DNA of 64,000 bases from Cordylochernes scorpioides (taxonomy: Eukaryota > Arthropoda > Arachnida > Pseudoscorpiones > Chernetidae): positions 5,457,223 to 5,521,222 of the forward strand of contig CP092880.1 in NCBI GenBank assembly GCA_030710605.1, in the 5' to 3' direction. Positions within the stretch are counted from its first letter, which is position 1; every line of letters begins with the position of its first letter. Below are positions 1 through 9,845 of this stretch, piece by piece. The notes under the pieces were generated by a model. The model was not told where the DNA came from, did no database searches, and was given only the letters and a program-made list of their open reading frames with translations. Position numbers and translations under genes: made by a program.

Positions 1-41
1 TTAAAGAATACAAATATAATTAAAAATATAATTATACTCAC

Positions 42-496
42 TGATTTAAATTCGCATCATCATAGCTTGCACTTTCATTCCATTCCACAAATCTTTTGGG
101 CATCAGAGTAAAAATTTCGATCTTCCGATTCTCACTTAGAATATTTAAAATATTTTGAACAGATTGAATTTCATATTGATTCGAGGAATTAAATTCAATA
201 CTTGCCTCGCGTATAAACCTTGCGCATTTATTCGCCAGGAACTCTGCACCCTTTAACGACTTTTCGTTTGAATTGGAAAAAAAGCCACCGTTTGTAATAT
301 TTCCCGAGTTATCACAGCTACATATCTTGAAATGTGCTTTAGGCCAAAGGGATGGAGTAAATAAACTTTCTCTCCAAGCTTTACATGTAATAGAGGCATT
401 TAAACGATCTTTTAACGGTAAATATGAAAATATTCTAACAATTATAACACTAGGAAGATAATCCCAACATCTATTTTCGCTCATCCTTGTCATCAT
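42..496 (-). CDS. FBXO33: F-box protein, first exon (FBXO33-like)
   Basis: The 151 codons open with an F-box at about residues 12-52 (YLPSVIIVRIFSYL, then CKAWRESLFTPSLWP). F-box proteins bring substrates to SCF ubiquitin ligases by binding Skp1 through this motif. The next block (LANKCARFIREASIEF, NRKIEIFTL) follows the order I remember for animal FBXO33, so the call rests on more than the F-box. Three in-frame Met codons (residues 1, 2, 5) leave the exact start open. The exon stops at a strong donor, TCA|GTGAGT, with the intron beginning at 41, so the rest of the gene lies left of this window. No TATA box is obvious upstream. The leucine-rich part of FBXO33 is not visible here. Confidence 0.72.
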
Positions 497-1392
497 TAAA
501 TTTAGAAAAATATTTTCTCATTTTTAATGACACGAATTTTTTCGCTTCAAGTGTCTAAATCATTCTTGAATACGTACGACACTTTTTGCATGCGCAGCAG
601 TAGAAGCACGCATGACCAAAACAAACCTATTAAGGTCTATTTATGTAAAAGTCTGGGCACACTGAAAATAATCTTTTAAAAAGAAAACAAATTATATCTT
701 TGATGTATTTAAGGCAAAGAATGTTATATTGGTGTATTTGCATAATAAGATAATTGTAAAATAAATGTGTCTAATTGATCCGAAAAATATATATATAGTT
801 TTTATTTTTTTTAATCCGAAAAAAGAAGGTTTAAATGTTAATATATATTATATGTATTACAATTTTATTTTAATTTCAGTAAGAGTTATTTTTATTCCGC
901 TGGAACCAATATCATTTTTGATTCTAAAATATGATATTTTCTATGTATTTGAAAATTCTTATTTTATAAATAATTAAATATAATTTTTCAATGCCAAATT
1001 TCGATTATTTATAAGTAATATAAAAAGGTAAAAAATACAATACTCTCATTATTAAAATAACCTAATTTCGCCCCCCACATCTTTTATTTTTTTTTAAACA
1101 ATTGAATAAGGAAAAAAATAAATTGTAAAATATTAAATGCATTACTCTAATGAAAAGTATTATCTTATTTCAGAGTTATGATCTAAAAAAATATATCTTA
1201 ATAATTTATTTCTAGCAACCAAATCTCAGCCCATATAATTTTTTTTTTTCAAAAGAAAGTTCAATTTATCAATAGAATATTATTAACTCAAAATTCTTGA
1301 AAATAATCAAAAGGTGAAAATGGATTCAGAAAGAAAAACTTTCAATTATATATATATAATGAACATTTATATTATCTTCTTATTCTTTCCTA
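497..1392. other. AT-rich flank, nothing recognised
   Basis: This is the upstream side of the FBXO33-like exon: very AT-rich with short A and T runs. The short ORFs here look like chance. Any promoter for the exon would lie here but I cannot point to one. Confidence 0.5.
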
Positions 1393-1692
1393 TCTCCACA
1401 CTGGGTGAAGTAGAATGCGTCTGCCTTTGTCATCAAGACTGGGAGCACTACTCAGTGGCAGGCTGAATTAACTCCAAAAGAAATGGCCACCTCTGACATG
1501 AGGAACAGATGCCATATGCAGCCGCTCCTAACATGGGGTACAAACGCTGCTCATCCTGTTATCCCTGGATTAGAAGCCCTTACAGGGTACTATCAGCCGG
1601 CCAGCTGAGCCCAGGTTTTTTACCGAGCTTGTTACTTCTCCCCCTCTTCTTTTTTCATCCAGGCTTGGGACCAGCAAAAGCGGAGTTACATT
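1393..1692 (+). repeat. Dispersed element A, copy 1
   Basis: This family of roughly 300-400 bp recurs about a dozen times in both orientations. In this orientation it runs from TATCTCCACNC, through GGGTGAAGTAGAATG and GGGAGCACTACTCAGTGGC, to CATCCGGGCTTGGGACC and GGCGGAGTT. It lacks a pol III box or long ORF that I can see, so its class is unknown. Its first ~81 bp (missing here) forms the 16.4-18.2 kb satellite. Confidence 0.8.
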
Positions 1693-1779
1693 TCTATTAT
1701 TATATATATAAGTAATTATTTAACCTTTAAAATTCGTGTTTGATCTTGTAATTGATATTTATTCACAACAGGGAAGATA

Positions 1780-2130
1780 AGATAGTAGATGTTATAGCCA
1801 CATAAAAAGAAACAGGGAACAGAACATAATATATGTTATAGCCACAGGTAGAGCAGAAGCAGGGAACACAACGTAGCAGATGTTATAACCACACAGCAGG
1901 GCAAGCAGGGAACACAGATCGTAGCAGATGTTATAGCCACACAGAGTAGAAGCAGGGAACACAACGTAGCAGGTAGCAGATGTTATAGTCACACAGTAGA
2001 GCAAGCAGAGAACATAACGCAGCAGATGTTATAGCCACACTGTAGAGCAAGCAGGGAACACAACGTAGCAGATGATATAGCCACACAGTAGACCAAGCAG
2101 GGAACACAACGCAGCAGATGTTATAGCGAA
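1780..2130. repeat. Tandem repeat, ~46-bp unit
   Basis: About seven imperfect units carry AAGCAGGGAACACAACGTAG followed by CAGATGTTATAGCCACAC. The ORFs seen on the minus strand simply translate the repeat. Confidence 0.85.
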
Positions 2131-2907
2131 GACAGGGAACAGATATAAGGGCTGAGTAGGTCGGGCAGAAGGTTAGGGGCCAGGGTGATGGAGCTGCTGC
2201 ATCCACAAAATTGCATGTATCAAAAGTTAGCATCATTACCTATATTACACTATCCACAAAATACTCACATCACCTATGAATACTTATATAAATAATCTGA
2301 TAAATGGGGAGCTATATAACTGTAATGTGAAAAATAATTTATTACAAATTTTTTGAAAAGGTATATTAATTCATTGATATACATACTTTTATCAAAATTT
2401 GGTGTGTCCTCCTTTTGCATGTATACAAGCAGCTACACGGTAAAGAAAGCTGTCATACAGTTTTTTATGGATTTTGTAGGATGCTATACCAAGCCATTTC
2501 AATTTTTTTTTCCGAGATATTGAAGATTACTTGGGTATAGAAATTACCAGATTTTTCTCTCACCATCATGTTCCATACATGCTAAATTGAGGAAAGATCT
2601 GAGAAATATGCGGGCCATTGATTAAATAACAAGAATAAAACATTATTAACGGTATTTTTAATGGGGTTGTCTAATAAAATAATTAATAAAAATCCTCCAG
2701 TAAGCCATCAATATACTAAGAAAGCATGGTCTGCACGAGTTGGTTTAAGAAACCAACTGATGGATTAGAAAAAGAAAAAAAAAAAAAGAATTAATAAATA
2801 ATATTTTGGTAATATCTATGTATAGATTATAACCTTCAGAAAGAGGAAATAGTTTAAAACTTTAAAATTGCACCTCTTTATGAATATAAAAATAATTTTA
2901 ATCAGTA

Positions 2908-3069
2908 CAGTAGAACCTCAATGAGAGGACACTCCCGCTAGAGGATACCTCTCTACAAAGGACAGTTTTAATATGCCAAATCACCATTTTTACTATTTAG
3001 CAGCTCTCTCTAAAGGACACTCTGGCTCTGCAATTAGGCGTTGTCCTTTACAGAGAGGTAGTTCTACTG
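2908..3069. mobile_element. pogo/Tigger-like MITE (family P1)
   Basis: A 162-bp element flanked by TA on both sides. The left end is CAGTAGAACCTC and the right end is its inverted match, GAGGTAGTTCTACTG. Inner parts also mirror (GAGAGGACACTC against AAAGGACACTCT). TA target and CAGT-type ends are typical of pogo-like DNA transposons. No coding capacity. The 28.3-29.4 kb satellite is built from the same ends. Confidence 0.75.
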
Positions 3070-3194
3070 TATATATTAAATCTTTGGTTAACCTCAAGTG
3101 AGAATACTTTTTCAGCAATAAAATTTTATATAGTTAATTCCCCTTATCGATTCCGATATAATTTAGGAAAATATATTCATATTATTATATTGCC

Positions 3195-3400
3195 ACGTGA
3201 AAAATTAGGGAAGACAAGCTTCGGGATGACGCAGCAATTTATTTAAGGCAAGAACAAATTATGAGAAAGATAAACAAAAGATAAGCAATGAGGGAAGTTT
3301 ACAAAGTAGCAAAATATAAGCATAAAAATGATACTCTGTTAATAAAATAATAAATACTTTGTTACAATATAATTTCTTGAGAAATATATTCACCTTATGG
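3195..3400 (-). repeat. LINE 3'-UTR repeat D, copy 1
   Basis: Repeat D carries AATTAGGGAAGACAA, GATGACGCAGCAATTTATTT and AAGGCAAGAACAAA. In the opposite orientation the same block lies just past the stop codon of the LINE fragment at 57.06-57.50 kb. It is therefore probably the 3' untranslated end of that LINE family, inserted here in minus orientation and 5'-truncated. Confidence 0.6.
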
Positions 3401-3538
3401 GATGCGCCCACACCATTTGCATCTGAAACAAACAACAGATTATAATTAATCATTGAAAAGGAGGGTTGTGAGTTTTCAGTTGATAAATTCTTATTAATTT
3501 AAAAATATCTCAAATTACTATGGTCTATTTATTATATA

Positions 3539-3919
3539 CTAGACGGGTGAGAGACCCGGGCTTCGCCCCGGGTTGACCCGTGTGCATATCTACCCGAGTG
3601 ATATATATTTAGATAAGATTTTTTTTATAATTGTTTGTTATTAGCATTATCTATTTGTTTGCATCAGCATAATTTAATCTAATCTTTGATAGAGGGCGCT
3701 GTTCGTGAGCTAAGTAGAATAATTTGAATATATAGTTTTAATAATTGATTTATATATTTTTTAAAATAGCCTATCGTCTTCCCCGTATTTTTTTTTTTTA
3801 CCTATGTATGGAAATTTTGGTTTGAATTAGTGAACTACTGCGAATTTGTATACCGGATATACATACAAACAAACGTACAAACAAACAAACATACAAACAT
3901 TCATTTTTATATATATAGA
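3539..3919 (-). mobile_element. Non-autonomous Helitron, complete
   Basis: Read on the minus strand, it starts TCTATATATATAAAAATG and ends with a GC-rich hairpin (CCCGGGGCGAAGCCCGGG) a short way before CTAG, followed by T. A TC start, a 3' hairpin, a CTRR end and A/T flanks without duplication define Helitrons, which move as rolling circles. It carries AGAGGGCGCT at 3691-3700. No ORF of note. Confidence 0.8.
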
Positions 3920-4166
3920 TGTTTATATAAACATTTTATACAATACTTTTCTAATAATGTATATAGAGTCAGTAGATTTTATACAATTAAAATTCAATTA
4001 AATTATTTATTTATTATGAAAATGTTCTAATTGAAAGGCAAATTAAATTTATAAAAAAAAAAATAAGATCTAGGAATTTAATGAAAAAGATGTTTTGAAG
4101 AGTATTAAAAACAGATTGTATTTTTTTTAATTCCATATTTAGTCACTTTAGTTACTTTATGTATTA

Positions 4167-4415
4167 TTTATGAACGGAAAAAAGTCCAGGGTAGCCTAGT
4201 AGACATGGCATCTGCCCGGTAAGCGGAACACTGTGGGTTCGATTCCCATTCCTGGACACTTTTATTTTTCCGTTTATCATTACTCTTCACAATTCATCCT
4301 TTCATACTTCATTCCTAAGTTTATAAATAATCGTTATTTTTCTCCTTAAAAAATAAATTTTGATTTTTCGTTGAAAAGAAACACTTGAGATATAATTTTT
4401 AAATGTCGTTTAACA
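4167..4415 (+). mobile_element. Hairpin element FB-1, copy with tRNA-like core
   Basis: The right arm is complete (CTTTTATTTTTCCGTTTATC to AAATGTCGTT), while only about 15 bp of the left arm remains. The centre is the tRNA-like sequence at 4184-4257, whose acceptor stem is continuous with the arms. Other copies (13.1, 38.7 and 44.3 kb) have lost this core. Confidence 0.7.
4184..4257 (+). other. tRNA-like sequence in FB-1 hairpin
   Basis: A 74-nt cloverleaf can be drawn. The acceptor is GTCCAGG/CCTGGAC (7 perfect pairs, an eighth by wobble), the D stem GCC/GGC, the anticodon stem TCTGC/GCGGA and the T arm GTGGG-TTCGATT-CCCAT. The anticodon loop CCGGTAA would read GGT (Thr), but position 33 is C instead of the near-universal U, and there is one extra base before the D stem. 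It holds good A- and B-box pol III signals. I read it as a SINE-type promoter core, not a working tRNA. Confidence 0.55.
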
Positions 4416-4764
4416 GGTTTACTATTAAAAAAAAAAGAAGTATTTTTCCCTTTGAAGAGCAGAAAATTTTTTCGAAAGCTTGCAAAACCAAAATTAAAAG
4501 AAACTCTTTACCTGAATTTTATTGTTCCTTTTTTCAAATAATTTCTAGGTAATTATTGTTCACATAAATATAGAGAAGATTTAAAATTTAGACTATATAA
4601 ATAGGTTTGGGATGTACTGACTTACCCTTGCAGCTTAAATGGCCGGTACTCGACCATCCAAGAGGGCGAGGGGACACCTTCTGGAACGTGGAAAATGCGG
4701 GTGTCCCCCTCGCCCCTATACACCACATTTGACAGATTAACATTTCTGATATATACAAGTATGT
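4416..4764. other. No gene seen; GC-rich island at 4640-4740
   Basis: AT-rich except for a short island carrying CGAGGGGGACACC and, inverted, GGTGTCCCCCTCGCCC. These form an imperfect inverted repeat of unknown family. Confidence 0.4.
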
Positions 4765-5045
4765 TGTATGAAAAAGGAGGAGGGGGAGCAGTTACAAGCT
4801 CACTAAAAACCTGGGCTCAGCTGGCCATGCTGATAGTACCCTGTAAGGGCTCCTAATCCAGGGATACAGGATGAGCAGCGTTTGTACTCCATGTTAGGAG
4901 CGGCTGTACATGGCGTCTGTTCCTCATGTCTGAGGCGGCCATTTCTTTTGGAGCTAAGTCGGCCTGCCACTGAGTAGTGCTCTCAGTCTTAATGACAAAG
5001 GTAGACGCATTTTACTTCACCCAATCATTGAGATAAGAAAGAAGA
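4765..5045 (-). repeat. Dispersed element A, copy 2
   Basis: Inverted relative to copy 1, from GAGGAGGGGGAGCAGT through CCTGGGCTCAGCTGGCC to CATTTTACTTCACCCAATCA. Confidence 0.85.
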
Positions 5046-5459
5046 CAAGTATGTTAATTGATGAATTTGTAGGAAAAAGAATACTCACACTTTTATAAAT
5101 CTGTCAGAATCAATGTTATAAAATAAATGAAGCTTCCAGGGTTAAGTTTCTTGTGCAACTTTTTAATTTTCAAGCTTTCAGACTTGTCAGTCCTTCAACA
5201 GGATTATCACGTTAACAACTTAATAATAAATACAAATTTTACATACACATTATTATATACATATTTTAAATACTTATTATATATTGAGAGAAAATATATT
5301 ACATTATTTCTGTTTGTAAAACAAAACTTTGAAAATATACGTGCATGGTGGAGGATACGTGCTGGTTGAATGATATCTCGAGACTTCAAATTATATTTTA
5401 TAAATTCGTGAACTAATGTGGTATATATAGAAAAGTGCCTACATTTATGGGATAATCAA

Positions 5460-5776
5460 TGTATTTTCTCGATATATGGTTACTTTTCCGCGAGGATATC
5501 ACGGGAATTTGGAACAGCGACCCTTTAAATTGCTACTTCTGCAATATTGGCCTCCAAGACAATTTGGTCCACTATCTATTCCATTGCCCATTCCTACATG
5601 AAAAGAGACTGGAAATTCGCGAAAATTCGGGGCCAAATCACTACAATGAACAACATGTATATAAAATCTTCACTACTCTCCTGCTGGATAAAACATTTGT
5701 TTATAAATATTTTAAATATTTCAAGGCGATTGATAAAATGAGAGAAGAAGTGCTCAACTCAACAGACAACGGCTGA
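5460..5776 (+). pseudogene. LINE reverse-transcriptase ORF, C-terminal fragment (family L1)
   Basis: The last ~105 codons of a non-LTR retrotransposon polyprotein. A CCHC-like zinc motif is visible (CYFCNIGLQDNLVHYLFHC), the C-terminal finger common to I/R1/Jockey-type ORF2 proteins. Upstream catalytic domains are absent, so the copy is 5'-truncated. After the stop comes about 100 bp of 3' UTR with AATAAAGG and a TTG-repeat tail at 5868-5888. A fragment of the same ORF sits inverted at 50.99-51.04 kb (shared WLLFREDIT..WNSD). Confidence 0.7.
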
Positions 5777-6638
5777 TTGCTCCCCCTCCCCTCTAAATTG
5801 CTTTTACTCCTCACTCATGTACATATATAACCTTTTAGGGAAATCCCCTTGAAGACAATAGTGTCTTAATAAAGGTTTTTGTTGTTGTATTTTCTCGATA
5901 TTTTTGGGCAAATCTTACAGGACAACACAAGCACTATACAAAGTTACAATATTTATATACAGCACAATGTAAATTATATAAAAAAAAAACAAGATGGCAA
6001 GCTCTTTCAAGTTTTGAAAACTTTTTACGGACTTATATTTGAATATATATTAGTAAATATATATAAGTAATATTTATAATACACTGCGGCTTGTGATTGT
6101 AAAACAACACTTGAAGTTACACCGCATGAGTTTCTTTTCAATGAAAAATCAAAATTTTATTTCATGGTGAAATATTGACTACTAGACGAATGACCCGGGC
6201 AACGCCCGGGTTTTACCCGATTAAATGTTTTTATTCAAATACTATTCGTTACAATTATAAATTGGCACCGTGGACGTCACTTTTGTGAAACGTCCCGCTC
6301 CAAACTTTACAGTTAGATTAGTTACGATATACACATGTGTAAATCTTCAAATCGAGCGAGCGTCTATAAATATCTCGATTTAGATCAAGTATTCTAATTA
6401 TTAAGCGAACTATTATTAATAAAATTTTGAGAAGATATCGATTTTAAACGTATTTATAACCTTGATAGAGGGCGCTGTTCGTGAGCTAAGTAGAATAATT
6501 TGAATATATAGTTTTAATATTTAATTTATATATAATTTAAAATAGCCTATCGTTTTCCTCGTATTTGTTTACCTATATATGGAAATTTTGGTACTGTAAA
6601 AAAAAAAAAACTTTGCTTCAATAATATTTAAAAAAAAA

Positions 6639-6715
6639 GCACCCAGGCTAAGTTTGGAACCAAGGTTGTGGAAATACGAAGCCATACACCTAACCATTAA
6701 GCCACGCTTGGCATC
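6639..6715 (-). other. tRNA-like sequence (family C2) within Helitron
   Basis: On the minus strand an A-box-like TGGCTTAATGGTTAGG is followed ~35 nt later by GGTTCCAAAC, a degraded B box. Acceptor pairing is poor. Probably a SINE head or tRNA relic captured by, or inserted in, the Helitron. Confidence 0.4.
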
Positions 6716-7544
6716 ATAAATATTCGCATGTAAAGCTATTTCAGGCCTTACATATTTCTAACGACCTTTTTGAAATAGGTTTTTGAAACATGGAAATTAT
6801 AATACCTCAAATAAATAGAAATATAGTGAACACAAATAAAACATACCAAATATTTCGAATTAGAGCAGTTATTTTAAACGGCGAATTAGATCAGTTATAT
6901 CTAAAAATGAAAATATATAAATAAATAAAACATACCAAATATTTCAAGAGCAGTTATTTTAAACGTCGAATTAGATCAGTTATTTCTAAAAATGAAAATA
7001 TATAAATAAATAAAACCTACCAAATATTTCAAATTAGAGCAGTTATTATATAAATATTTATATTATATGTGTTATTAAGCGAACTATTTTAAACGGCGAA
7101 TTAGATCAGTTAGTTATTAAGCGAACTATTATTAGATATTTTAAACGGCGAATTAGATCAGTTATATCTAAAAATGAAAATATATAAATAAATAAAACCT
7201 ACCAAATATTTCAAATTAGAGCAGTTATTATATAAATATTTATATTATATGTGTTATTAAGCGAACTATTATTAATAAAATATTGAGAAGATTTAGATTT
7301 TAAACGTATTTATAACCTTTTAGTATTGATAGAGGGCGCTGCTCGTGAGCTAAGTTAAAAAATTTGAATATATAGTTTTAATAATTGATTTATATATTTT
7401 TTTAAAAATAGCCTTTCGTCACCCCCGTTATTTTTTACCTATGTATGGAAATTTTGGTTTGAATTAGTGAACTACTGCGAATTTGTATACCGGACATACC
7501 AACAGACCAACAAACAAACATACAAACATTCATTTTTATATATA

Positions 7545-7626
7545 TGTTTTTATATATATTTTTTATATATATTTTTTATATATATATTTTTATATATATT
7601 TTTTATATATATTTTTATATATATAA
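7545..7626. repeat. AT microsatellite
   Basis: Alternating TATATATA and TTTTT blocks directly after an internal Helitron 5' end. Such a run could come from slippage on the TCTATATATATA terminus. Confidence 0.85.
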
Positions 7627-7698
7627 AACGTACATTTTAAATAAAATAATATTTTTAATAATTTGCTACAATAATATAAAAGAAATGAAAAAAAAAAA

Positions 7699-7772
7699 CA
7701 CCCACCCTGAGCCTCGAACCTAGGTTGCGGGGGTACGAAGCTGTGTACCTAACCTATAGGCTAAGGTTGACG
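7699..7772 (-). other. tRNA-like sequence (family C2), second copy
   Basis: On the minus strand TAGCCTATAGGTTAGG matches the pol III A box and GGTTCGAGGCTC the B box, with CAGCTTCGTACCC between them. It shares GCTTCGTA and the layout of the copy at 6.64 kb. The acceptor stem is only partly paired. Confidence 0.45.
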
Positions 7773-7815
7773 TTACAAATAAGCTCATGCGAGGCTATTT
7801 AAGGCCATACGTCTG

Positions 7816-7830
7816 CCGCGAGGGGGCGCT
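7816..7830 (+). promoter_or_regulatory. CTCF-like motif
   Basis: CCGCGAGGGGGCGCT is close to the animal CTCF core (CCNNNAGGGGGCGCT). Zinc-finger protein CTCF binds such sites and shapes chromatin loops. It lies inside the ~2-kb Helitron. Sequence match only; binding is not shown. Confidence 0.5.
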
Positions 7831-8524
7831 GATTGCGAGTGAATTTACGTTTTATTGTAAATAAAAATGCAACGAAAGGTTATTTCTAAAGAGTAATTAG
7901 CCAGAAACCATCCCGGTAGTATACTAAACATCTTCCCAAAGTTTCATCACGATTGGTTTAAACGTATTTATAACCTTTTAGTATTGATAGAGGGCGCTGC
8001 TCGTGAGCTAAGTTGAATAATTTGAATATATAGTTTTAATAATTGATTTATATATTTTTTAAAATAGCCTATCGTCACCCCCGTTATTTTTTACCTATGT
8101 ATGGAAATTTTGGTTTGAATTAGTGAACTACTGCGAATTTGTATACCGGACATACCAACAGACCAACAAACATACAAACATTCATTTTTATATATATAGA
8201 TTTCTAACCTTTTTGGATGAGGTATGAAAGGGTGAATTATGAAGAGTAATGGACACTTTTATTTTTCCGTTCATCATTACTCTTCATAATTCACCCTTTC
8301 ATACCTCATCCAAAAAGGTTAGAAATAGTCAATATTTCACCTTGAGATAAATTTTTATTTTTCATTGAAAAGAAACTCATGCGGTGTAACTTCAAGTGTC
8401 GTTTTATATAAGTAATATTTGTTCTTGTATGTGTTATGTGATAATAAATATAATGAGAAAAATATTGCTAAAAAAATAGTCATAAATTTTATCGAAAGAT
8501 GAAAATTGAAAGTAATTATTTTCC

Positions 8525-8655
8525 TTTCATCATTACTCTTCACAATTTATCCTTTCATGCTTCATCCCTAAGGTTATGAATAATCGTTATATCTCCTCAA
8601 AATAAATTTCGATTTTTCGTTCAAGAAAAAACACTTGCGGGTTAATTGTCAAATG
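8525..8655 (+). mobile_element. Hairpin element FB-1, single-arm copy
   Basis: Only one arm is present, starting abruptly at TTTCATCATTACTCTTCAC and running to AAATGTCGTTCTACAATCAT. One-ended truncation is usual for retroposed elements and unusual for cut-and-paste MITEs. Confidence 0.65.
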
Positions 8656-8659
8656 TCGT

Positions 8660-8950
8660 TCTACAATCATTATATGTTTGCGAACATTTGGGGGACAAAC
8701 ATATATATTCTTTCTCAAAATTTCTTCTGAATATATTTAAAATTTTAGCATTGAAAGGTTGTACTTACTCTTCATCTGGAAGCTGGGAACACCAGCATGC
8801 CAGGAGAACCTTATCTCTAAAACATCATATTTTTTCTTTAGAGTATATTTTGAATACAGAATAATTATATTTTTGTGTATAATTGTACCTTGTAATACTC
8901 TTGCGTATAGAATTTCCGACTTGAACCTAGTAAACTTTTTAAAATATCAT
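8660..8950. other. No gene or repeat recognised
   Basis: AT-rich unique-looking sequence with two overlapping short ORFs that lack any domain. Confidence 0.4.
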
Positions 8951-9451
8951 TATCCCTAGTACACGTGATACAGGCCATGATAATCATGGTAAAAATTCGA
9001 AAATATTATAAATGCGTATGATTCTTTTAAAAAATAAACAATATCTACTGCCCTCACACTGCAATGGAAAAATTAATGGGAGGGCCTGGCTCATCAGTGG
9101 TGAACCGCTGATATAACAGCGGTATTGTAGATTAAACTGGCGAAACCTCTTGGAGGGTTCAGCACTGATAAGCCAGGCCTTCCCATTAATTTTTCCATTG
9201 CAATAAAGACAGTAGAAATTGTTTTATTTTTAAAAGAATCATACGCGTCTATAATAGTTTCGAATTTTCATTACAGATGGCGCGCTTATGTATCATAATA
9301 TAATCATGGTGGTTAGATGTAGGCGAATGCTTTTACAGTAAGTTTACCACATGTCTACACATGTGAAAAGCAGTTCGACTTTTGAAATTGCAAATGTACC
9401 AGAGCCCCGTTCAGTTACTTACACTCGGTAGTGGAGTTGGACTTTTGAAAG
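8951..9451 (-). mobile_element. SINE B, tRNA-headed, interrupted and cut by the gap
   Basis: SINE B ends (5' end of this strand) with TATCCCTAGTACACGTG, then GGCCATGATAATCATGG, CACATGTCTACACATGTG and CACTCG..TGGAGTTGGAC towards its head. This copy is split by hairpin FB-2 (8991-9299) and runs into the assembly gap before its tRNA-like head. Confidence 0.75.
8991..9299 (+). mobile_element. Hairpin element FB-2 inserted in SINE B
   Basis: Inverted arms meet around GCGGTATTGTAGATTAAACT. Each arm carries GGAAAAATTAATGGGAGGGC or its inverse. ATAATCATGGT (11 bp) flanks both sides (8980-8990 and 9300-9310), a target duplication of SINE B sequence. The right end has an extra tail ending CAGATGGCGCGCTTATG, absent on the left, the same asymmetry as FB-1. 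Confidence 0.78.
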
Positions 9452-9551
9452 NNNNNNNNNNNNNNNNNNNNNNNNNNNNNNNNNNNNNNNNNNNNNNNNN
9501 NNNNNNNNNNNNNNNNNNNNNNNNNNNNNNNNNNNNNNNNNNNNNNNNNNN
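9452..9551. other. Assembly gap, 100 N
   Basis: Exactly 100 Ns, the usual placeholder for a gap of unknown size. Left is SINE B, right is element A, so the missing part is probably repeat. Confidence 0.98.
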
Positions 9552-9838
9552 ACTCAATCATATTAGGATATCAAGTTGTGACCCTTGATGGTGTCTGTTT
9601 GACAACCATCATGACTGGGTGAAGTAGAATGCCTTTTTCATTAAGAATGGGAGCACTACTCAGTGGCAGGCCAACTTAGCGCCAAAAGAAATGGCCACCT
9701 CTGACATGAGGAACAGATGCCATGTGCAGCGGCTCCTAACATGGAGTACAAACGCTGCTCATCCTGTATCCCAGGATCAGTACCTCTAGTATACTTTAGT
9801 ATAGGAAACTCCGCCTTTGCCGGTCCCAAGACCGAATG
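9552..9838 (+). repeat. Dispersed element A, copy 3
   Basis: Starts right at the gap with ACTCAATCATATTAGG and includes GGGAGCACTACTCAGTGGC. Its middle, between the CATCCTGTATCCC block and the CCGCCTTTGCCGG block, is rearranged, and the 3' GGCGGAGTT end is inverted. Confidence 0.75.
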
Positions 9839-9845
9839 AAATATC

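Larger units (their letters stand above)
6182..8200 (-). mobile_element. Helitron, ~2 kb, with repeated 5' ends inside
   Basis: The 3' end on the minus strand is the hairpin CCCGGGCGTTGCCCGGG then CTAG at 6182-6185. The 5' end is TCTATATATATAAAAATG at 8200. The flanks are A and T. The uninterrupted arm of the host hairpin at 8310-8335 shows the empty site, which fixes both ends to the base. Three copies of the 5'-proximal region (near 6467, 7331 and 7989) and a second near-terminus at 7530-7545 mean the element carries internal duplications or nested relatives. No helicase coding was seen. It also holds two tRNA-like sequences. Confidence 0.82.
6076..8405 (-). mobile_element. Hairpin element FB-1, copy split by a Helitron
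   Basis: The left part (6076-6181) starts near GCGGCTTGTGATTGTAAAAC. The right part (8201-8405) runs to AAGTGTCGTTTT. The 15-bp word ATATAAGTAATATTT lies directly outside both ends (6061-6075 and 8406-8420), a long target-site duplication. The left end has about 25 bp that the right arm lacks, so the ends are asymmetric. A Helitron at 6182-8200 interrupts it. Confidence 0.75.

Noticed and set aside
1792-2236. Two overlapping minus-strand ORFs rich in Cys, Tyr and Leu
   Set aside because: Translations of the 46-bp tandem repeat.
4184-4257. Functional tRNA-Thr gene
   Set aside because: C at position 33, an extra base before the D stem and location in the loop of a mobile hairpin all argue for a SINE-type relic.
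3539-8200. CRISPR-like array (regular hairpin words)
   Set aside because: The repeated GC hairpins are Helitron ends in a eukaryotic genome; no spacers or cas genes.
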